From NCBI GenBank assembly GCA_902384935.1, contig CABMDO010000020.1:1-64000 (forward strand): DNA of 64,000 nt, read 5' to 3'. The notes under the pieces are model-generated. The model had not been told where the DNA came from, did no database searches, and worked only from the letters and a program-made list of their open reading frames with translations. The stretch comes from Candidatus Norongarragalina meridionalis (lineage in GTDB: Archaea > Micrarchaeota > Micrarchaeia > Norongarragalinales > Norongarragalinaceae). The position numbers were made by a program, and so were the translations under genes. Positions 61,323 to 64,000 of this stretch are shown here, piece by piece (position 1 is the stretch's first letter; the number at the start of each line of letters is the position of its first letter).

Positions 61323-61788
61323 TCCCGGTCGCCAAAGCTTCGAAGCGGGATACATGCATGGAAAAATTAACCGAATAATAGTGGCGCCTAGTTTCGTCCA
61401 AGGTCATCAAACGATATCTTCTAAAGTTAGTAATTTGGATAAATTGGCTCTTAGAAATTGAATAGACGTAGACTAACTTTCCTTTGCTAAGCGCGGTTTT
61501 GGCTTCTTTCCACACACCTGCAGAAATTTTTTTACCTTCAAGCGGAAGAACTACAACGATATCGCAAGCCGAAGCTAGATCACAAAATTCGGGCATCGTA
61601 AGTCGCTGGTGTTTCTTTGTTTTTGGGTTTATGAGTTTGGATGGTTTGAAAACGGCACTGATGGCGCGCATTACTTTTCTCTCCAACTCAGTATCATAGG
61701 CGATCATCGGGTGCGCAAAATATACTTTTTTTCGCTTTAGAATAGCAGTCCCTTTTGATGCAGTCTTAGCATCAGTTCTCGTTCGCAT
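61312..61788 (-). CDS. Nucleoside 2-deoxyribosyltransferase-like fold protein
   Basis: 158 residues. Val-Tyr-Phe-Ala-His-Pro-Met near 22-28, then Arg-Leu-Thr-Met-Pro-Glu-Phe-Cys-Asp-Leu-Ala-Ser-Ala-Cys-Asp-Ile-Val-Val-Val-Leu-Pro-Leu-Glu... with Gly-Val-Trp-Lys-Glu, a pattern of the nucleoside deoxyribosyltransferase/DUF4406-type family that binds nucleotides. The C-terminal 40 residues are family-unlike. It overlaps the upstream exonuclease by 52 bases, or uses a later start I cannot place. Catalytic Glu not certain. Confidence 0.72.
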   Translation of the reverse strand: MRTRTDAKTASKGTAILKRKKVYFAHPMIAYDTELERKVMRAISAVFKPSKLINPKTKKHQRLTMPEFCDLASACDIVVVLPLEGKKISAGVWKEAKTALSKGKLVYVYSISKSQFIQITNFRRYRLMTLDETRRHYYSVNFSMHVSRFEALATGIKQ

Positions 61789-62423
61789 TGAACATCGCCC
61801 ATCGCATATTTATAGAAGTCAGTAGTTTTTTGATTTTGAGAACCTAAGAATTCTTCGTAACATTCGTATATTGCTGGACCGAAAGCAACTTTTTTTAAAC
61901 AAAAGTCTAAAGACCATCCCTTATCTGAAGATAGTTTTTGAGCGACTCCGAGAAGTTCGGCATGATGCCGAGAAGCATACGCCAAGGCGCGGTCTCTCAT
62001 TAGATTTTTGTGACTAACGGGCACGCCATGCTCAGTGGATAACTGTTCTAGTGAAACAAAGTCCTTTGCTAGTTTTTTCTTTAAATTTTCGGCAGCAGGA
62101 GACGACATGGTGTCAATCCTAAGCTCAGCAGGTATAGACACCAGGCCGGGGAGAAGCTCATCTAAAACTGGAAAATCAAAATATGAAACATTGTGACCAC
62201 CGAAAACGCAGCCCTGTGCTAACAGATCGTCTATTTTTTTAGGCAATGTTTTAAATGAGGAGGGACCAGGTGGTGCATCCGAATAGAAAAGTGATTCCGC
62301 ATCACTAGTAGCAAGCTGCACAGAAATGACTTTGGTATTGCCGTGCCGGACATCAGTAGAAAAATTTTTAGTCTCGATATCAAAGGCTACGATTTGTTCT
62401 GGTTTGATTTGCATTGTAAACAT
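61737..62423 (-). CDS. DEDD-type 3'-5' exonuclease
   Basis: 228 residues, RNase H-like fold. Motifs: Val-Ala-Phe-Asp-Ile-Glu-Thr (Asp/Glu pair), Gly-Gly-His-Asn-Val-Ser-Tyr-Phe-Asp-Phe-Pro, and Tyr-Lys-Tyr-Ala-Met-Gly-Asp-Val, the DEDDy signature. Degrades ssDNA or RNA 3' ends in proofreading or repair. AT-rich. Its stop lies 52 bases into the next gene on the same strand. Confidence 0.85.
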   Translation of the reverse strand: MFTMQIKPEQIVAFDIETKNFSTDVRHGNTKVISVQLATSDAESLFYSDAPPGPSSFKTLPKKIDDLLAQGCVFGGHNVSYFDFPVLDELLPGLVSIPAELRIDTMSSPAAENLKKKLAKDFVSLEQLSTEHGVPVSHKNLMRDRALAYASRHHAELLGVAQKLSSDKGWSLDFCLKKVAFGPAIYECYEEFLGSQNQKTTDFYKYAMGDVQCERELMLRLHQKGLLF

Positions 62424-62505
62424 TAGTCCGCGAATCTAAAATAATAAGCTACCTAGACGTCCCTTCCACTGTTAAAGTCGCTGACAGTCCACAATATCGA
62501 TAAAG

Positions 62506-62922
62506 TTAACCTATCGTCAGCGTCGGCCGCATGCGCCGCGGTCCGTTCGTCCAATTTCCGGTGAAATTGCCGTTGGACCTCGCGAACCAGCACGCCATCG
62601 TGCCGTTCCTCGACGCGCACGTTCCGCTAATCGCAGTGCCGTTCGGTCCGCCCTGGACCGCGCACGCCGCGCCTTCCGCCTTGTTCAGGCACGCTTGCGT
62701 ACGCTGCGCCTCCATCTGGGCGCGTTCGGCATCGGTCATGTTTCTCGAGAAGTTTCCGCCGAAGCCGGGCTGCCCGGCAGGGGGGTTGCCCCCGCCTGCC
62801 GGGTTCCCGTCCATCGCAGGACTTCCGGTTTCGGGTTGCGCGTTGGATGAAACGCAGCCCGACAAAACCAGGGCCGCCAGGAGGATGAGCGGCAGGAGAT
62901 ATGCGCCGGAAGTTCCGCTCAT
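62506..62922 (-). CDS. Small lipoprotein with Cys-rich C-terminal region
   Basis: 138 residues. N-terminal signal peptide with lipobox Leu-Val-Leu-Ser-Gly-Cys near 18-23, a Gly/Pro/Asn spacer, a helix and a C-terminal region with four Cys (Cys-Leu-Asn-Lys, Cys-Ala, Cys-Ala-Ser, Cys-Trp-Phe). Several Asn-x-Ser/Thr sequons. ATGA overlap with the gene upstream. Role unknown. Confidence 0.78.
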   Translation of the reverse strand: MSGTSGAYLLPLILLAALVLSGCVSSNAQPETGSPAMDGNPAGGGNPPAGQPGFGGNFSRNMTDAERAQMEAQRTQACLNKAEGAACAVQGGPNGTAISGTCASRNGTMACWFARSNGNFTGNWTNGPRRMRPTLTIG

Positions 62923-63446
62923 TTCTTCCCACTTTTTGCGTTGGAGAGATGAGGAGGAATGCCGCGTTCAAAACCGAAGCCGGGCATTTCAAAGCCAGGC
63001 ATGTCGCCAGGCTGGGTATCGTTCAGCCCCAGATCCTTCGTGAGTTCCGCCCGCAGCTGTTCGATGTGCGCGAACTTGTCGAACGTGGACTGGTTGAGTA
63101 TGTCGAACAGCCGTCCGCCGAATCCGTATTCGGCATTGAGCTGCTTCGCAGTGGCGTAATCGTCGTTGAGAACCGCCTGATTGAATTCCGCGAACGCTGT
63201 TTCGTTGAAGGTGCTGCGCTTGGTTGCGTTGAGGTTGGGGCGCGTGCCGTTCCAGTCCCCGCGCATCATGCGCGGCTGGTGTCCCGTCGAGTTGCCGAAA
63301 TCGGGAGGGGTTCCGTTGAAGTCCGGATGGTGCCACGTCGCGTTGTTCTCGTCCGGCCAGCGCGTGAGATTCGGCGCTGCCAGAGCGAGTCCGGTTGAAA
63401 CCAGCAGAACTACCGCGAGTCCCGCCAACCAAAACTTCGAATTCAT
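62919..63446 (-). CDS. Secreted sequon-rich protein
   Basis: 175 residues from ATG 63446 with AGAGGTGG seven bases upstream. A signal peptide (about 1-22) leads to an Asn/Pro/Trp/His-rich segment and a helical region (about 70-130) rich in acidic residues and Asn-x-Thr sequons. No family recognised. It couples to the lipoprotein gene; both may belong to an envelope complex. Confidence 0.77.
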   Translation of the reverse strand: MNSKFWLAGLAVVLLVSTGLALAAPNLTRWPDENNATWHHPDFNGTPPDFGNSTGHQPRMMRGDWNGTRPNLNATKRSTFNETAFAEFNQAVLNDDYATAKQLNAEYGFGGRLFDILNQSTFDKFAHIEQLRAELTKDLGLNDTQPGDMPGFEMPGFGFERGIPPHLSNAKSGKK

Positions 63447-63482
63447 TGCAATCCACCTCTTGTTAAGTGCCCAATATTTCGG

Positions 63483-63491
63483 GATATAAAC
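63483..63491 (-). promoter_or_regulatory. TATA box of the secreted-lipoprotein operon
   Basis: GTTTATATC on the minus strand predicts initiation near 63461 and a short leader to ATG 63446 containing AGAGGTGG. It directly abuts the direct repeat beginning at 63491. Confidence 0.45.
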
Positions 63492-63645
63492 GGATTTCCC
63501 GAAATAACCCCCAACTGATACCCAAATCTTTCGTTTTGCCAAGCGGGGGAAATCAGGAGAACCGTAGAACTGAAAGGGGGCGGAGCCCCCTTGCGGGTTC
63601 GCGGATTTCCCGAAATAACCCCCGACTAATACCCAAATTCATTCG
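63491..63645. repeat. Direct repeat (about 43 bases) flanking a hairpin element
   Basis: 63491-63533 and 63602-63645 match at nearly all positions (about 39 of 43). They bracket 63545-63601, a copy of the dispersed element at 21165-21259. The second copy extends into the last codons of the FtsX-type permease. Confidence 0.7.
63545..63601. repeat. Dispersed intergenic element with hairpin, copy B
   Basis: Matches the outer parts of 21165-21259 (arm about 30 bases with 2-4 mismatches, end TGCGGGTTCG). Its central hairpin differs: a GGGGGC/GCCCCC stem with GGA loop (63576-63590). Confidence 0.65.
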
Positions 63646-64000
63646 TACCTCAGCGCTTCCACGGGTTCTACGGAAGCGGCGTTGCGGGCGGGAATCGCGC
63701 CCGAAGCGACTCCGACCAGCACGGAGAATCCCATCGCGAAAGCGATGACGTCAAGCGTGATTTTAGACGGCAATCCTACCCAGGCGAACACCGCGGAAAG
63801 AGCGACCGCGAGCACTATGCCCAGCCCTCCGCCTATGAGTCCGACAAGCGCGGACTCGAACAGGAATAGCTTCTGGATTTCGGCGCGCTTCGCACCCAGC
63901 GACTTGAGAATGCCGATGAACCTCGTCTGCTCGAGCACCGACGTGAACATCACGTTCGCAACGCCTATGCCTCCTACCAGAAGCGAAATGGAGGCGATGC
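63639..64000 (-). CDS. MacB/FtsX-type ABC permease, 3' part only
   Basis: The frame is open to the window edge; 120 residues are seen and the start lies beyond 64000. They include Leu-Leu-Val-Gly-Gly-Ile-Gly-Val-Ala-Asn-Val-Met, Phe-Thr-Ser-Val-Leu-Glu-Gln-Thr-Arg-Phe-Ile-Gly-Ile-Leu-Lys-Ser-Leu-Gly-Ala-Lys and a C-terminal Pro-Ala-Arg-Asn-Ala-Ala-Ser-Val-Glu-Pro-Val-Glu-Ala-Leu-Arg-Tyr-Glu, the FtsX/MacB family ending. Three membrane helices visible. Exports lipoproteins or peptides with an ATPase partner. Confidence 0.9.
   Translation of the reverse strand, partial: IASISLLVGGIGVANVMFTSVLEQTRFIGILKSLGAKRAEIQKLFLFESALVGLIGGGLGIVLAVALSAVFAWVGLPSKITLDVIAFAMGFSVLVGVASGAIPARNAASVEPVEALRYE

Noticed and set aside
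63467-63748. Plus-strand frame over the repeats at 63491-63645
   Set aside because: Its internal peptide repeat only reflects the DNA direct repeat, and its second half is antisense to the permease.
1-64000. CRISPR array
   Set aside because: No regularly spaced short repeats with unique spacers; the tandem repeats found are coding (117- and 78-base periods).

Overview
The window is a gene-dense, high-GC archaeal chromosome segment. Archaeal identity is supported by an MCM helicase, aIF2-beta, aIF1A, KEOPS Kae1 and Bud32, AglB oligosaccharyltransferase, an Alg7-type GlcNAc-1-P transferase, a presenilin-type protease, class III-signal pilins, and TATA boxes centred about 26 bases before leaderless start codons. 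The gene set and compactness resemble DPANN archaea of the Diapherotrites/Micrarchaeota type; that placement is inference, since there is no rRNA here.

Layout. (1) 1-8883: the 3' part of a giant surface protein, a PsbP-like membrane protein and an unknown 588-residue protein. (2) 8977-21121: a Tad/archaellum-like pilus locus on the minus strand (winged-helix coiled-coil protein, secretion ATPase, two platform proteins, pilin), a separate thrombospondin-type-3 surface protein, then a minor-pilin/adhesin operon whose largest member is a VWA protein with a seven-repeat propeller-like insert. (3) 21299-28541: SPFH protein, an AT-rich orphan gene, MCM, an aberrant tRNA-Val(CAC) on the minus strand, and a secreted C25-like peptidase candidate coupled to a Cys-rich membrane protein. 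(4) 28545-48501: surface glycosylation (GPT, AglB, glycosyltransferases, UDP-ManNAc pathway WecB/WecC, radical SAM, methyltransferase, flippase, sugar epimerases, two DegT aminotransferases, two hexapeptide acyltransferases including a WbpD type). (5) 48502-55110: ArgS, presenilin homologue, aIF2-beta, aIF1A, a small anchored protein, a DedA-type protein, a nucleotidyltransferase and a gluzincin-TPR protein. (6) 55097-58001: Kae1 and Bud32 separated by a LAGLIDADG homing endonuclease gene. (7) 57998-62423: an AT-rich island with a TIR protein carrying exact 26-residue NPYD repeats, an AlbA_2/Schlafen-type protein, exonuclease VII (XseA/XseB), a nucleoside-deoxyribosyltransferase-fold protein and a DEDD exonuclease. 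(8) 62506-64000: a lipoprotein, a secreted protein, repeat-rich spacer DNA and the 3' part of a MacB/FtsX permease.

How the genes work together. The pilus locus supplies an assembly motor and several class III-signal subunits. The sugar cluster would make acetamido-uronic nucleotide sugars and lipid-linked glycans that AglB transfers to Asn sequons, which are abundant in the minor pilins and surface proteins here. The most novel-looking part is the AT-rich island: the TIR-NPYD/AlbA_2 pair has the architecture of an antiviral sensor-effector module and sits beside a bacterial-type exonuclease VII. No intergenic gap exceeds 300 bases.
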